A stretch of 36,612 nt of DNA from Chloroflexota bacterium. GTDB lineage: Bacteria; Chloroflexota; Limnocylindria; P2-11E. Location: NCBI GenBank assembly GCA_005883625.1, contig VBDU01000083.1, positions 1 through 36,612 of the forward strand, given 5' to 3'. Within the stretch, counting starts at the first letter, position 1, and every line of letters starts with the position of its first letter. Shown one piece after another: positions 7,830-17,152 of the stretch. The notes below the pieces were generated by a model, which saw nothing but the letters and a program-made list of their open reading frames with translations, was not told the origin of the DNA and did not search any database. Position numbers and translations under genes: made by a program.

Positions 7830-8252
7830 CTAGCGGTCGGCGCCGGCCGCACGCCTCGCCTCGACGAGCGCTCGTACGGTACCGACGAGCTCGTCGGCCG
7901 ACGCCTCCTGATCGATGACCGCATCGACGCCGAGACGGCGCAGCCGCGCCACGTCGTCCTCCGGGATGACCCCGCCGGCAACGAGGAGCATCTCGCCGAA
8001 CACGCGCTCCTTCTTCATGAGGTCGATGAGCTTGGGGAAGATGGTCAGATGCGCGCCGGAGAGGATCGACACGCCGATCAGGTCGACGTCCTCCTCGGCC
8101 GCGGCGGCGATGACCTCCTCCGGTCGGCGGTGCAGGCCGGTGTAGATGACCTCCATGCCGGCGTCACGCAGCGCCCGGGCCACGATCTTCACGCCGCGGT
8201 CGTGGCCGTCGAGGCCCACCTTCGCGAGCAGGACGCGGATGGGTCTTTGCAC
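7830..8252 (-). CDS. hcmB: Acyl-CoA mutase small subunit, B12-binding domain
   Basis: The 140-aa protein is a stand-alone cobalamin-binding domain. It has the DxHxxG motif in KVGLDGHDRGVKIV, where His is the lower axial cobalt ligand, then GVSILSGAH, the sheet VAGGVIPEDD and a C-terminal helix. It should pair with the large subunit at 4676-6394, which lacks this domain. The length agrees with the known HcmB type (about 136 aa). The start is GTG 8252, chosen because a strong AAGGGGGG lies about 4 bases upstream; the frame stays open far upstream but only as antisense of the carbonic anhydrase and hutH genes. It is first in the operon and diverges from the gamma carbonic anhydrase gene. Confidence 0.9.
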   Translation of the reverse strand: MQRPIRVLLAKVGLDGHDRGVKIVARALRDAGMEVIYTGLHRRPEEVIAAAAEEDVDLIGVSILSGAHLTIFPKLIDLMKKERVFGEMLLVAGGVIPEDDVARLRRLGVDAVIDQEASADELVGTVRALVEARRAAGADR

Positions 8253-8272
8253 GCCCCCCTTGCTTTCGCGAT

Positions 8273-8312
8273 CGGATGGTACCGACGAAGAGGGAGCGCA
8301 TACCATCCGCGC
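8273..8312. promoter_or_regulatory. Divergent promoter pair between hcmB and carbonic anhydrase genes
   Basis: CGGATGGTA at 8273-8281 and TACCATCCG at 8301-8309 form a perfect 9-bp inverted repeat with a 19-base spacer. Each arm reads TACCATCCG toward its own gene. The right arm puts TACCAT 6 bases before the carbonic anhydrase GTG (leaderless). The left arm puts it about 23 bases before the hcmB GTG, leaving room for a short leader with a Shine-Dalgarno sequence. Either arm would fall near the -35 position of the opposite promoter, so the two genes may compete for polymerase, or a dimeric regulator may bind. Confidence 0.45.
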
Positions 8313-8828
8313 GTGCCGCTCTATCCATATCGCGGAAAGCGCCCGACCGTCGCGCCGGACGCGTGGATCGCGCCCACCGCGTGCCTGATCGGCGACGTAA
8401 CCGTCGAGTCGGGCGCTTCGGTCTGGTACAACGCCACGCTCCGAGGGGATATGGCCTCGATCCGTATCGGCCCGCGCACGAGCGTGCAGGACAACGTCGT
8501 CGTGCACACGGAGGCCGATGGTCCGACCGTCATCGGTATGGAGTGCACGGTCGGGCATGGAGCGATCGTTCACGACAGCACGATCGGCGACAACGTGCTC
8601 ATCGGCAGCGGTGCGGTACTGGTCGGCGGCAATCGCGTCGGCGACCGGAGCATCGTTGCCGCCGGGGCCGTCCTTCCAGACGGCATGGCGGTGCCGGGAC
8701 GCAAGGTCGTCGTCGGCGTCCCCGCGCGGGTCGTCCGCGATGTCGGCCCCGAGGACGACCGCTGGACCGTGCACGCCGCGCGGCACTACGCCGAGCTGTC
8801 GCGCGAATATCGCGAGGCGGAGCGCTGA
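8313..8828 (+). CDS. Gamma carbonic anhydrase-like hexapeptide-repeat protein
   Basis: The 171-aa protein shows left-handed beta-helix repeats throughout (IGDVTVESGASVWYNATLRG, then IGPRTSVQDNVVVH and later IGDNVLIGSGAVLVGGNRVG). It ends with a helix bearing HYAELSREY, typical of the YrdA/gamma carbonic anhydrase family. His in VVHTEAD, VGHGAIVHDS and nearby could be the three metal ligands of a trimer. Many family members are active carbonic anhydrases and others are not, so activity is not assured. GTG 8313 is chosen because the conserved region begins at once and TACCAT lies 6 bases before it. The stop TGA at 8826-8828 lies 4 bases before the apparent hutH start. Confidence 0.88.
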   Translation: MPLYPYRGKRPTVAPDAWIAPTACLIGDVTVESGASVWYNATLRGDMASIRIGPRTSVQDNVVVHTEADGPTVIGMECTVGHGAIVHDSTIGDNVLIGSGAVLVGGNRVGDRSIVAAGAVLPDGMAVPGRKVVVGVPARVVRDVGPEDDRWTVHAARHYAELSREYREAER

Positions 8829-8832
8829 TCGC

Positions 8833-10359
8833 CTGACGACCCTCCGCCTCACCGGGCACGATCTCACCATCGCCGACGTCGTCTCCGTCGCGCGACGCGA
8901 CGTCGCGGTGGGCCTGGACCGCGCCGCCGAGCGGCAGGTGCAGCAGGCGGCGAGGGTCGTCGCCGAGATCGCCGAGCAGGACGACGCCGTGTACGGCGTG
9001 AACACGGGCTTCGGTGACCTCGCGGCCGTCCGCGTCCCGCACGAGCAGCTCCGGGCCCTGCAGCGCAACCTCGTGCGCAGCCACGCGGTCGGCGTCGGCC
9101 CGCTCCTCCCCGAGGAGTCGGTGCGAGCGGTCCTGCTCCTGCGCGCGAACACGCTCGCGGCAGGCCGGTCGGGAGTCCGTGCGGAGGTCATCGACCTCCT
9201 CTGCGACATGCTCAACCGCCGCGTCCACCCGGCGATACCGATGCACGGCAGCGTCGGCGCCTCAGGCGACCTCGCGCCCCTCGCGCACGCGGCGCTCGTG
9301 CTCATGGGCGAGGGCGAGACCGTGGCGAACGGCGTCCGGCGTGCGGGCGGGGACGCCCTGAAGGCCGCGGGCCTGAAGCGCATCGAGCTGCAGCCGAAGG
9401 AAGGTGTCGCGCTCATCAACGGGACCCAGGTCATGACCGCGATCGGCTGCCTCGCGCTGCACGACGGCGAGGTCCTCGCGGCGTCGGCCGACGTCGTGGG
9501 CGCGATGTCGGCGGAGGCGCTGCGCTCGACCGACCGCGCCTGGGACGAAGAGCTCCACGCGACGCGACCGCATCCCGGCCAGCAGGCGGTCGCGGCGAAC
9601 CTGCGCGCACTGATGGCGGGGAGTCCGAACGTCGCCTCGCACCGGAGAGGCGACCCTCGCGTGCAGGACCCGTATTCCGTTCGTTGCATGCCGCAGGTCC
9701 ACGGGGCGACGCGTGACGCGCTCGCCTACGTGCGGCGCGTCCTGGAGATCGAGATCAACTCGGTCACCGACAACCCGATCGTGTTCGCGGAAGATCGCCG
9801 CGTCGTGAGCGGTGGCAACTTCCACGGCCAGCCGGTCGCGATCGCCCTCGACCTCGCGGCGATCGCGCTCACGGAGCTCGCCGACATCAGCGAGGCCCGC
9901 GTCGACCGCCTGACGAACGGTCACACGAGCGGCCTTCCGCCGTTCCTTACACCGGATGCGGGAACGAACTCCGGGTTCATGGTCGCCCAGTACACCGCGG
10001 CCGCGCTTCTCGCCGAGGATCGCCTCCGCGCGGTCCCCGCATCGGTGCAGTCGATCCCAACGTCCGCCGGCATGGAGGACCACGTGAGCATGGGCGTGCA
10101 CGCGGCCCACAAGGTCGCCGAGATCGCGCGGAACACGCGCGACGTCCTCGCGATCGAAGCGCTGTGCGCGGCGCAGGGGCTCGATCTCCTGACCGCGACG
10201 ACGGCCCCCGGCGTGGAGGAGGCGCGGCGCGTCGTGCGCGAGCGCTCGCCACGGCTCGAGGACGACCGCACGCTCGCGCCCGACATCGCCGCGGTCGGCG
10301 ACGCGATCGCGCGCGAGGTGCTGCTCGCCGCGGTGCGACGCGTCATCGAGCTCGCCTAG
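8833..10359 (+). CDS. hutH: Histidine ammonia-lyase
   Basis: The enzyme deaminates L-histidine to urocanate. From CTG 8833 it is 508 aa, the usual HutH length. The MIO cofactor triad Ala-Ser-Gly lies at residues 143-145 (GSVGASGDLAPL). Other active-site marks are Tyr54 in YGVNTGFG, RSHAVG with His84 (as in histidine rather than tyrosine lyases), LINGTQ, DPYSVRCMPQVHGA and EDHVSMG. GMEDH replaces the common NQEDH. No ATG, GTG or TTG lies near the expected start in frame; CTG 8833, 4 bases after the carbonic anhydrase stop and preceded by GGAG, is the best candidate. The hutU gene lies 5 kb downstream; hutI and later steps are not in the window. Confidence 0.93.
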   Translation: MTTLRLTGHDLTIADVVSVARRDVAVGLDRAAERQVQQAARVVAEIAEQDDAVYGVNTGFGDLAAVRVPHEQLRALQRNLVRSHAVGVGPLLPEESVRAVLLLRANTLAAGRSGVRAEVIDLLCDMLNRRVHPAIPMHGSVGASGDLAPLAHAALVLMGEGETVANGVRRAGGDALKAAGLKRIELQPKEGVALINGTQVMTAIGCLALHDGEVLAASADVVGAMSAEALRSTDRAWDEELHATRPHPGQQAVAANLRALMAGSPNVASHRRGDPRVQDPYSVRCMPQVHGATRDALAYVRRVLEIEINSVTDNPIVFAEDRRVVSGGNFHGQPVAIALDLAAIALTELADISEARVDRLTNGHTSGLPPFLTPDAGTNSGFMVAQYTAAALLAEDRLRAVPASVQSIPTSAGMEDHVSMGVHAAHKVAEIARNTRDVLAIEALCAAQGLDLLTATTAPGVEEARRVVRERSPRLEDDRTLAPDIAAVGDAIAREVLLAAVRRVIELA

Positions 10360-11100
10360 GTGGCCGTCCCGCAGGCGATCGTCTTCGATCTCGGCGGAAC
10401 GCTCGTCCACTGGCCCGACTGGGACGAGGGCGCGACGGTGAAGTGGAGCGTCTCGTACGACCACCTCATCGCGACGTACCCCGAGCGGCGCTGGCCGGCC
10501 CGCGAATCGTTCGTCGCCGCCATGCGCGACGCCGAGGCCGCGCACTGGAAGCGCGTGCAGGAGGAGCACTGGAGCGGCCCGCCCACCGGCCTCGTGCGCG
10601 AAGGATTCGACCGGCTCGGCGTGCCGCCGAGCTCCGAGGAGCTCATGGCCGCGATGGACGGCTACGCGCACGCGATCTCAGGTTGGGGCCAGGTCTTTCC
10701 GGACGCGCGCGAGGTGCTCGGCATGCTGCGCGACCGAGGGTACCGGCTCGGGCTGCTCTCCAACACGTGGTGGGCCGCGGACTGGCACAACGCCGACCTC
10801 GCGACGCACGGCCTCTCGGGGCTCTTCGACGCGCTCGTGTACACGTCCGACCTCGGCTATTCCAAGCCGCACCTTTCCGTGTTCGTGGAGATCGCGTCGC
10901 GGCTCGGCGTCGCCGTCGAGGAGTGCGTCATGGTGGGCGATCGGATGATCGACGACGTCTCCGGCGCGCTCGGCGCGGGGATGCGCGCGGTCTGGCGCAA
11001 GAACGACTACGGGTTCCCGACCGGCGTCGCCGTCCCGAACGCCACGATCGACACGCTCACCGAGCTGCCCGAGCTGTTGCACTCGTGGGGCGGCCGGTAG
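10360..11100 (+). CDS. HAD-superfamily hydrolase
   Basis: The 246-aa protein has the haloacid dehalogenase fold. Motif I is IVFDLGGTLVHW with the nucleophile Asp10; the second acidic residue of the usual DxD is Gly, as in a subset of HAD proteins. Motif II is LGLLSNTWW, motif III the Lys in LGYSKPH, and motif IV VMVGDRMIDDVSGAL. A helical cap separates motifs I and II, so it is a C1-type member, probably a small-molecule phosphatase with unknown substrate. GTG 10360 directly follows the hutH stop TAG, so the two are translated together. Its 3' end overlaps the probable glycosylase start by 16 bases. Confidence 0.85.
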   Translation: MAVPQAIVFDLGGTLVHWPDWDEGATVKWSVSYDHLIATYPERRWPARESFVAAMRDAEAAHWKRVQEEHWSGPPTGLVREGFDRLGVPPSSEELMAAMDGYAHAISGWGQVFPDAREVLGMLRDRGYRLGLLSNTWWAADWHNADLATHGLSGLFDALVYTSDLGYSKPHLSVFVEIASRLGVAVEECVMVGDRMIDDVSGALGAGMRAVWRKNDYGFPTGVAVPNATIDTLTELPELLHSWGGR

Positions 11101-11618
11101 GCCGCCGCGAGCCGATACGGTGCGCCTGGGCGGAGCGCGAACCGCTCCGCTCCTACCACGACAAGGAGTGGGGCGTGCCTAAGCATCGGGACAGAGATCT
11201 TTTCGAATTCCTCGTGCTCGAGGGCGCGCAGGCGGGCCTTTCGTGGGAGACGATCCTCCGCAAGCGCGCCGCGTACCGGAAGGCGTTCGCGCGCTTCGAC
11301 CCCGCCAAGGTCGCGCGCTTCGGCGCGCGCGAGGTGGCGCGGCTGCTCCGCGACGAGGGGATCGTCAGGAACAGGGCGAAGGTCCGCTCGGCGGTCTCGA
11401 ACGCCCGCGCGCTCCTGCGTGTGCGGGACGAGTTCGGGACGTTCGACCGCTACGTCTGGGGCTTCGTCGACCAGGTCGCCCTCTCGAAGGACCTCCGGAG
11501 GCGCGGATTCGGTTTCGTCGGGCCGACCATCTGCGAGTCCTTCATGCAGGCGGTGGGGATCCGCAATGACCACGAGCGCGGCTGCTTCCGGCGCGCGCAA
11601 CTCCTAGTTCTGCGCTAA
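11085..11618 (+). CDS. tag: DNA-3-methyladenine glycosylase I
   Basis: The 177-aa protein removes 3-methyladenine from alkylated DNA. The Tag signature is complete: RCAWAEREPLRSYHDKEWGV near the start, then LFEFLVLEGAQAGLSWETIL, FGFVGPTICESFMQAVG and the C-terminal NDHERGCF. Cys13, His25 and the terminal His and Cys match the four structural zinc ligands of E. coli Tag. No ATG is available; GTG 11085, overlapping the HAD gene by 16 bases, is the nearest start and gives a normal length. Cotranscription with the HAD gene is likely. A lower-GC region begins right after its stop. Confidence 0.9.
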   Translation: MGRPVGRREPIRCAWAEREPLRSYHDKEWGVPKHRDRDLFEFLVLEGAQAGLSWETILRKRAAYRKAFARFDPAKVARFGAREVARLLRDEGIVRNRAKVRSAVSNARALLRVRDEFGTFDRYVWGFVDQVALSKDLRRRGFGFVGPTICESFMQAVGIRNDHERGCFRRAQLLVLR

Positions 11619-11630
11619 CGGCGCTTCGAG

Positions 11631-12049
11631 TCAGGGCGCGGTTTGGATCCTCGGCGCGAATGTGCCGGCAGGAGCGCCGCCCGGAGACCCCGGCAGCCGG
11701 ACCTCTCTCAGGGTGCAGTCAGGACCCACGACGAACGTGCCGCTGCCAGTTTGCGAGTGCTCGGCGCTTGAGAACGTCAAGCTGACATGGCAAAGAGCCG
11801 GATCGGCGACCCGGGCAGGACCAGCGGCCGGCACAGGCGGGCGGTAGCGGAGACGCCCTTCAGCGTGCAATCGGCCTGCACGACGAAACTCAGTGCGCGA
11901 GCGAATTGCCCGGACCCCTCGTTGAGGTCACGCCCTCCGTTGAAGCAAAGGATGGGCCCAGCAACTCTGCCGGCAAGAGCGTCACCCGCGAGTGTGGCGA
12001 GAGCGAGGAGCGCTAGGACCGCGCCTACCGACGCGCGTTTCATTCGCAT
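11631..12049 (-). pseudogene. Frameshifted gene for a small secreted protein with two Cys repeats
   Basis: The start at ATG 12049, or more likely ATG 12043 because GGGGAG sits 6 bases before it, gives a signal peptide (VGAVLALLALATLAGDALAG). A first repeat follows, from RVAGPILCF to FVVQADCTLKGV. That frame then drifts into unrelated residues and stops at 11777. A neighbouring minus frame over the same DNA carries a second copy of the repeat, RVADPALCH to FVVGPDCTLREV, and stops at 11631. Joining the frames between about 11848 and 11814 would restore a protein of about 137 aa with two 40-residue repeats, each with a pair of Cys. It may be a decayed gene, a programmed shift or a sequencing error. 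The family is not recognised. Confidence 0.6.
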
Positions 12050-12134
12050 CTCCCCAGACCCGGGCTTATCTGTGCACCCCGCATCGAGGATAAGGGCCCA
12101 CTCGGCTCAATCGTTGAAGTCCGAACACGGCCGC

Positions 12135-12386
12135 TTAGCGGAAGACCAATCTGAACGTGATGTACCACAGGGCCACGCCGCAAACCACTCCCAGAGGGAC
12201 GGCCCATATGGCTGCGACGGCTACATCTCGGCGGCTGAAGGTAAGCACAAGCGCAAGGACGGCTGACAAGAGGAGCGTAAGAATTCCGCCCTCGAACAGA
12301 GTTAGAAATCCGACCGCCAATAGAGCGCCGGTCAAGCCGAGTCCAAGGACAAGGGTCGTCCTGTGGATCGGTCGATCAGAAGTCAC
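12135..12386 (-). CDS. Small membrane protein of unknown function
   Basis: The 83-aa protein starts at GTG 12386 and is mostly hydrophobic: TTLVLGLGLTGALLAVGFL, then GGILTLLLSAVLALVLTF, then VAAIWAVPLGVVCGVALWYI, so three membrane helices are likely. A short charged loop SRRD lies between the second and third. No family is recognised. Local base composition is visibly less GC-rich than in the flanking genes, as for the frameshifted gene next to it, hinting at different ancestry. The upstream 52 bases to the thiolase stop hold no clear promoter. Confidence 0.55.
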   Translation of the reverse strand: MTSDRPIHRTTLVLGLGLTGALLAVGFLTLFEGGILTLLLSAVLALVLTFSRRDVAVAAIWAVPLGVVCGVALWYITFRLVFR

Positions 12387-12438
12387 AGCCCGCCCTAGAA
12401 CATTCCTTGAACCGAACTGAAGCAGATCCGATCGATGG

Positions 12439-13637
<1,199 letters not shown>

Positions 13638-13650
<13 letters not shown>

Positions 13651-13691
13651 AGGGCCATTCTGCGCCGCGTCACAGAACGGTCCATGTGACG
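13638..13691. promoter_or_regulatory. Cluster of CGTCAC boxes between divergent genes
   Basis: CGTCAC occurs at 13638-13643, 13645-13650 and 13668-13673, and inverted (GTGACG) at 13686-13691. The last two form a 6-bp dyad with a 12-base spacer. The cluster covers the thiolase start and the gap to the gene at 13697. It could be an operator for a dimeric regulator, but part lies in coding sequence and short GC-rich words recur easily here. Confidence 0.25.
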
Positions 13692-13696
13692 TTGAT

Positions 13697-14638
13697 ATGG
13701 ACATGAAGATGCTTGTCGCATCCGCACGGGCTCTCGCGCACGCGGTTGTCGCGCGCTATCGGCCGCGGCTGGACGATCCGACCGAGATCGTGCCGGTCGT
13801 CCTCGTGCTGGCGCTGAGCCTTCCGGTCTCGCTCCTCGTCGGCGTGCCGACGCTCGGCGTCGGAGTCGGGCTCGTCCTCGGCGCGATCGTCGGCGGCGCG
13901 ATCGCGGTGGAGACGTACCGCGTCGCCGCGCACGAGACGCGGCGCAAGCTCGCCGAGGCCGATGCGGAGGCCGACCGCCGCGTCGTGCTCGTCACGCGAC
14001 AGTATGAGTGGGCCGTGAACGACGTGGCGAACCTGCGCGACGCGCTGCGGAGATCGCAGACGGCCCTCGCGGCGACGGAGGCGCGCGAGCACGCGCGTCG
14101 CGATCGCATCGACGAGCTCGAGCGTGTCATCGCCGGGAAGCCGGAGCGATCCGCCGCGAACGGATCGGTGGTCTACATGCGCTCGCGCGTCTACGAGGAG
14201 CGCGGGCTTACGTGGCTGCGCGCGGAGACGGCTGCGTCGGCGTCCCAGATCCGCGTCCGCGGCGGCGACCGCGGCATCCTCACGATCAGCAAGCGCGTCC
14301 TCGAGCCATCCACCGACGGCACGAGGGCCTTCGTGGTGCGCATCCCCGACGACGTGGCGGCCGCGATCGAGGCGCATGAGGACCGGGCATGCGCGGTCGA
14401 AGCGCTCATCGGCGAGGTATGGGTGCCGGCCGCGCTCGAGGCCATCGCGCAGGCGGCGCCGACCGAGCCGGCGGCGACGGAGACGGTCGTCGCTGATGGG
14501 ATCGCGCCCGAGCCGGTCGCGGCGGCGGCGCCGAAGCCGCCGGTCGTCACCGACAAGCGCGGCCGCGTCTACAAGCCCGAGGCCGAAGACCTCGCGGAGA
14601 ACGTCACCCCAGAGACCTTGCACCTGCACCGCGCGTAG
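13697..14638 (+). CDS. Membrane-anchored coiled-coil protein of unknown function
   Basis: The 313-aa protein has two adjacent hydrophobic segments at residues about 32-72 ([19 protein letters not shown] and [19 protein letters not shown]). A charged coiled coil follows over about 75-150 ([35 protein letters not shown]). A globular middle has [18 protein letters not shown], and the tail is rich in Ala and Pro. No family is recognised. ATG 13697 is chosen; ATG 13703 two codons later is equally possible, and neither has a strong Shine-Dalgarno sequence. It diverges from the thiolase gene and ends 11 bases before the hydrolase gene. Confidence 0.7.
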   Translation: MDMKMLVASARALAHAVVARYRPRLDDPTEIVPVVLVLALSLPVSLLVGVPTLGVGVGLVLGAIVGGAIAVETYRVAAHETRRKLAEADAEADRRVVLVTRQYEWAVNDVANLRDALRRSQTALAATEAREHARRDRIDELERVIAGKPERSAANGSVVYMRSRVYEERGLTWLRAETAASASQIRVRGGDRGILTISKRVLEPSTDGTRAFVVRIPDDVAAAIEAHEDRACAVEALIGEVWVPAALEAIAQAAPTEPAATETVVADGIAPEPVAAAAPKPPVVTDKRGRVYKPEAEDLAENVTPETLHLHRA

Positions 14639-14649
14639 GCTGACGCGCG

Positions 14650-15483
14650 ATGCCCCGCGTGACCGTCGACGGCGACGTCGAGCTCTACTACGAGTCGCTC
14701 GGCGAGGGGACGCCGCTCGTGTTCCAGGCGCACGACCACACACCGTGGCTCTTCCTGCAGGCGCCGGTGTTCTCGCAGCGGTACCGCGTGCTGGCGTACG
14801 ACCGCCGCGGCACCGGCCGCTCGGCGAGCCCGGCGGGCGAATGGACCGCGGCGGATCTCGCGAGGGACCTCGCCGGCTTCCTCGACGCGCTCGGCATCGC
14901 GCGCGCGATCGTCGCTGGAAGCTCGCTCGGCGGCGTCGTCACCGCGCAGTTCGCGCTCGACCACCCGGGCCGCGCGCTCGCGCTCGTCATCGGTCATACG
15001 GTCCCCTACCTCGACGACGCCGGGCGCGCCTGGGTCGCGGCGCAGGTCGCCGACGCGCGTGCGGGCCGGCCGGTCATCGCGCGCCAGCCCGCCGACGCCG
15101 GCGCGACCGAGGGACCGCCGACCACCGATCCGGCGTTCGCGGCGTCCGCGCTCGGCCGTATGGTGCTCACGACCGGCACGGGCCTGGGGCGCACGCGCGA
15201 GGACATCGCGCGCGCGATCGCCGTGCTTCGCGATCACGACCTGCGCCCGCGCAGGAGCGAGCACGCGACGATCGACGTCCCGACGCTCGTGATCGTCGGC
15301 GAGCGCGAGCCGCGCTCCACGATCGACGGCGCCCGCGAGTGGGCCTCGTGGATCCCGGGGGCCGAATTCCTCGTCCTGCCGGGGGCGCATCACGCCGCCC
15401 CCCGCGAGGCCGGGCCCGCGTGGAACGCGGCGGTGCAGGCGTTCCTCGATCGCCGCGGGCTGGGTGGAGAATCGACGGTATGA
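14650..15483 (+). CDS. Alpha/beta hydrolase
   Basis: The 277-aa protein has the alpha/beta hydrolase layout: a strand with [10 protein letters not shown], the nucleophile elbow AGSSLGGVV with Ser92, a cap region (roughly 125-200), the late acid region [12 protein letters not shown] and catalytic His in LPGAHHAA. The substrate is unknown. ATG 14650 lies 8 bases after TAGGCT, whose TAG is the stop codon of the previous gene, so a leaderless start is possible. The stop TGA overlaps the hutU ATG by 4 bases, so the two are translationally coupled. A role near histidine breakdown is possible but not shown. Confidence 0.87.
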   Translation: MPRVTVDGDVELYYESLGEGTPLVFQAHDHTPWLFLQAPVFSQRYRVLAYDRRGTGRSASPAGEWTAADLARDLAGFLDALGIARAIVAGSSLGGVVTAQFALDHPGRALALVIGHTVPYLDDAGRAWVAAQVADARAGRPVIARQPADAGATEGPPTTDPAFAASALGRMVLTTGTGLGRTREDIARAIAVLRDHDLRPRRSEHATIDVPTLVIVGEREPRSTIDGAREWASWIPGAEFLVLPGAHHAAPREAGPAWNAAVQAFLDRRGLGGESTV

Positions 15484-17141
15484 CCGTCGCCACGCGCGTG
15501 GTGCGCGCCCCCCGCGGCACGGCGCTCCACTGCCTCGGGTGGCCCCAGGAGGCGCCGTTCCGGATGCTCCAGAACAACCTCGATCCCGACGTCGCGGAGC
15601 GGCCCGACGATCTCGTCGTGTACGGCGGCACCGGACGCGCGGCGCGCTCGTGGGACGCCTTCGACCGCATCCTCGCGACGCTCCGACGGCTCAAAGCGGA
15701 CGAGACCCTGCTCGTGCAGTCCGGGAAGCCGGTCGGCGTGTTCCGCACCCACGAGTGGGCACCTCGAGTGCTGATCGCGAACGCGCTCATCGTCCCGCGC
15801 TGGGCGACCTGGGAGGAGTTCCGCCGGCTCGAGGACGCCGGGCTGACGATGTACGGGCAGATGACGGCGGGGTCGTGGATCTACATCGGGACGCAGGGCA
15901 TCTTGCAGGGCACCTACGAGACCTTCGCCGCGATCGCCCGCCGCCACTTCGCGGGGACGCTGCGAGGCCGGTTCGTCGTCACCGCTGGCCTCGGCGGCAT
16001 GGGCGGCGCCCAGCCCCTCGCGATCACGATGAACGAGGGCATCGGCCTGATCGTCGAGGTGGACCCCGATCGGGCGCTCCGCCGGCTGCAGCAGGGATTC
16101 CTCGACGAGATCGCCATCTCGCTCGACGATGTCCTGCTCAAGCTCGAGAGGTACCGCAAGAGCGGGACGCCGCGCAGCATCGGTCTGGTCGCGAACGCCG
16201 CCGACGTGCTCCCCGAGCTCGTCCGGCGCGGCGTTCGGGTCGACGTCGTGACCGATCAGACGAGCGCGCACGACCCGCTCGACGGGTACGTCCCCGCCGG
16301 CGTCCCCGACCCCGACGCGCTGCGCGCGCGCGATCCTGACGGCTACGTACGCGAGGCGCGCCGCTCGATCGCGCGGCACTGCGAGGCGATCGTCGCGCTC
16401 GCGCGGGCCGGCGCTATCGCGGTCGACTATGGCAACAACCTGCGGGGCGAGGCGAAGGAGGCCGGCTTCGCGGACGCGTTCAGCTACCCGGGGTTCGTGC
16501 CCGAGTACATCCGTCCGCTCTTCAGCGAAGGCCGCGGGCCATTCCGCTGGGTCGCGCTCTCGGGTGATGGGCAGGACATCCGCCGCACCGACCGGCTCGT
16601 GCTCGAGCTCTTCGGCGAGAACGAGACGCTGACGCGCTGGATCCGGCTCGCGGGCGAGCGCGTGCCGTTCCAGGGTCTGCCCGCGCGCGTGTGCTGGCTC
16701 GGCTACGGCGAGCGCGCCGAGTTCGGTGAAGCGATCGACGAGCTCGTCCGTCGCGGCGAGCTCCGGGCGCCGATCGTCATCGGCCGCGATCACCTCGACT
16801 CGGGCTCGGTGGCGTCGCCCTTCCGCGAGACCGAGGCGATGCGCGACGGGAGCGACGCCATCGCCGACTGGCCGATCCTCAACGCCCTCCTCAACACGTC
16901 GGCGGGAGCGACGTGGGTATCGGTGCATCACGGCGGCGGCGTCGGCATCGGCAACTCGATCCATGCGGGGATGGTGGCCGTCGCCGACGGCACGCCCCTC
17001 GGCCGCGAGAAGCTCCGCCGCGTCCTCGCGACGGATCCCGGCAGCGGAGTGATGCGGCACGCCGACGCGGGGTATCCCGAGGCGATCGAGTTCGCGAAGC
17101 GGGCCGGCATCGACCTTCCGAGCACGGAGACCCACCGCTAG
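15480..17141 (+). CDS. hutU: Urocanate hydratase
   Basis: The 553-aa enzyme converts urocanate to 4-imidazolone-5-propionate, the second step of histidine breakdown, using tightly bound NAD+. The family is plain from [110 protein letters not shown] and [18 protein letters not shown]. The length is normal. ATG 15480 overlaps the hydrolase stop. hutH is 5 kb upstream on the same strand, separated by genes of both strands. The stop codon TAG is part of the putative -10 box of the next gene. Confidence 0.96.
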   Translation: MTVATRVVRAPRGTALHCLGWPQEAPFRMLQNNLDPDVAERPDDLVVYGGTGRAARSWDAFDRILATLRRLKADETLLVQSGKPVGVFRTHEWAPRVLIANALIVPRWATWEEFRRLEDAGLTMYGQMTAGSWIYIGTQGILQGTYETFAAIARRHFAGTLRGRFVVTAGLGGMGGAQPLAITMNEGIGLIVEVDPDRALRRLQQGFLDEIAISLDDVLLKLERYRKSGTPRSIGLVANAADVLPELVRRGVRVDVVTDQTSAHDPLDGYVPAGVPDPDALRARDPDGYVREARRSIARHCEAIVALARAGAIAVDYGNNLRGEAKEAGFADAFSYPGFVPEYIRPLFSEGRGPFRWVALSGDGQDIRRTDRLVLELFGENETLTRWIRLAGERVPFQGLPARVCWLGYGERAEFGEAIDELVRRGELRAPIVIGRDHLDSGSVASPFRETEAMRDGSDAIADWPILNALLNTSAGATWVSVHHGGGVGIGNSIHAGMVAVADGTPLGREKLRRVLATDPGSGVMRHADAGYPEAIEFAKRAGIDLPSTETHR

Positions 17142-17152
17142 CATCGGCGCCG
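17139..17152 (+). promoter_or_regulatory. Putative leaderless -10 box built on the hutU stop codon
   Basis: TAGCAT at 17139-17144 begins with the hutU stop TAG and is followed by 8 bases and the GTG at 17153. The 19-base word GCTAGCATCGGCGCCGGTG here is repeated exactly before the thioesterase gene (20262-20280). Confidence 0.45.

Noticed and set aside
6201..8312. Long plus-strand frame running into the carbonic anhydrase gene
   Set aside because: Only the part from GTG 8313 shows a family pattern; the rest is antisense of the ligase and hcmB.
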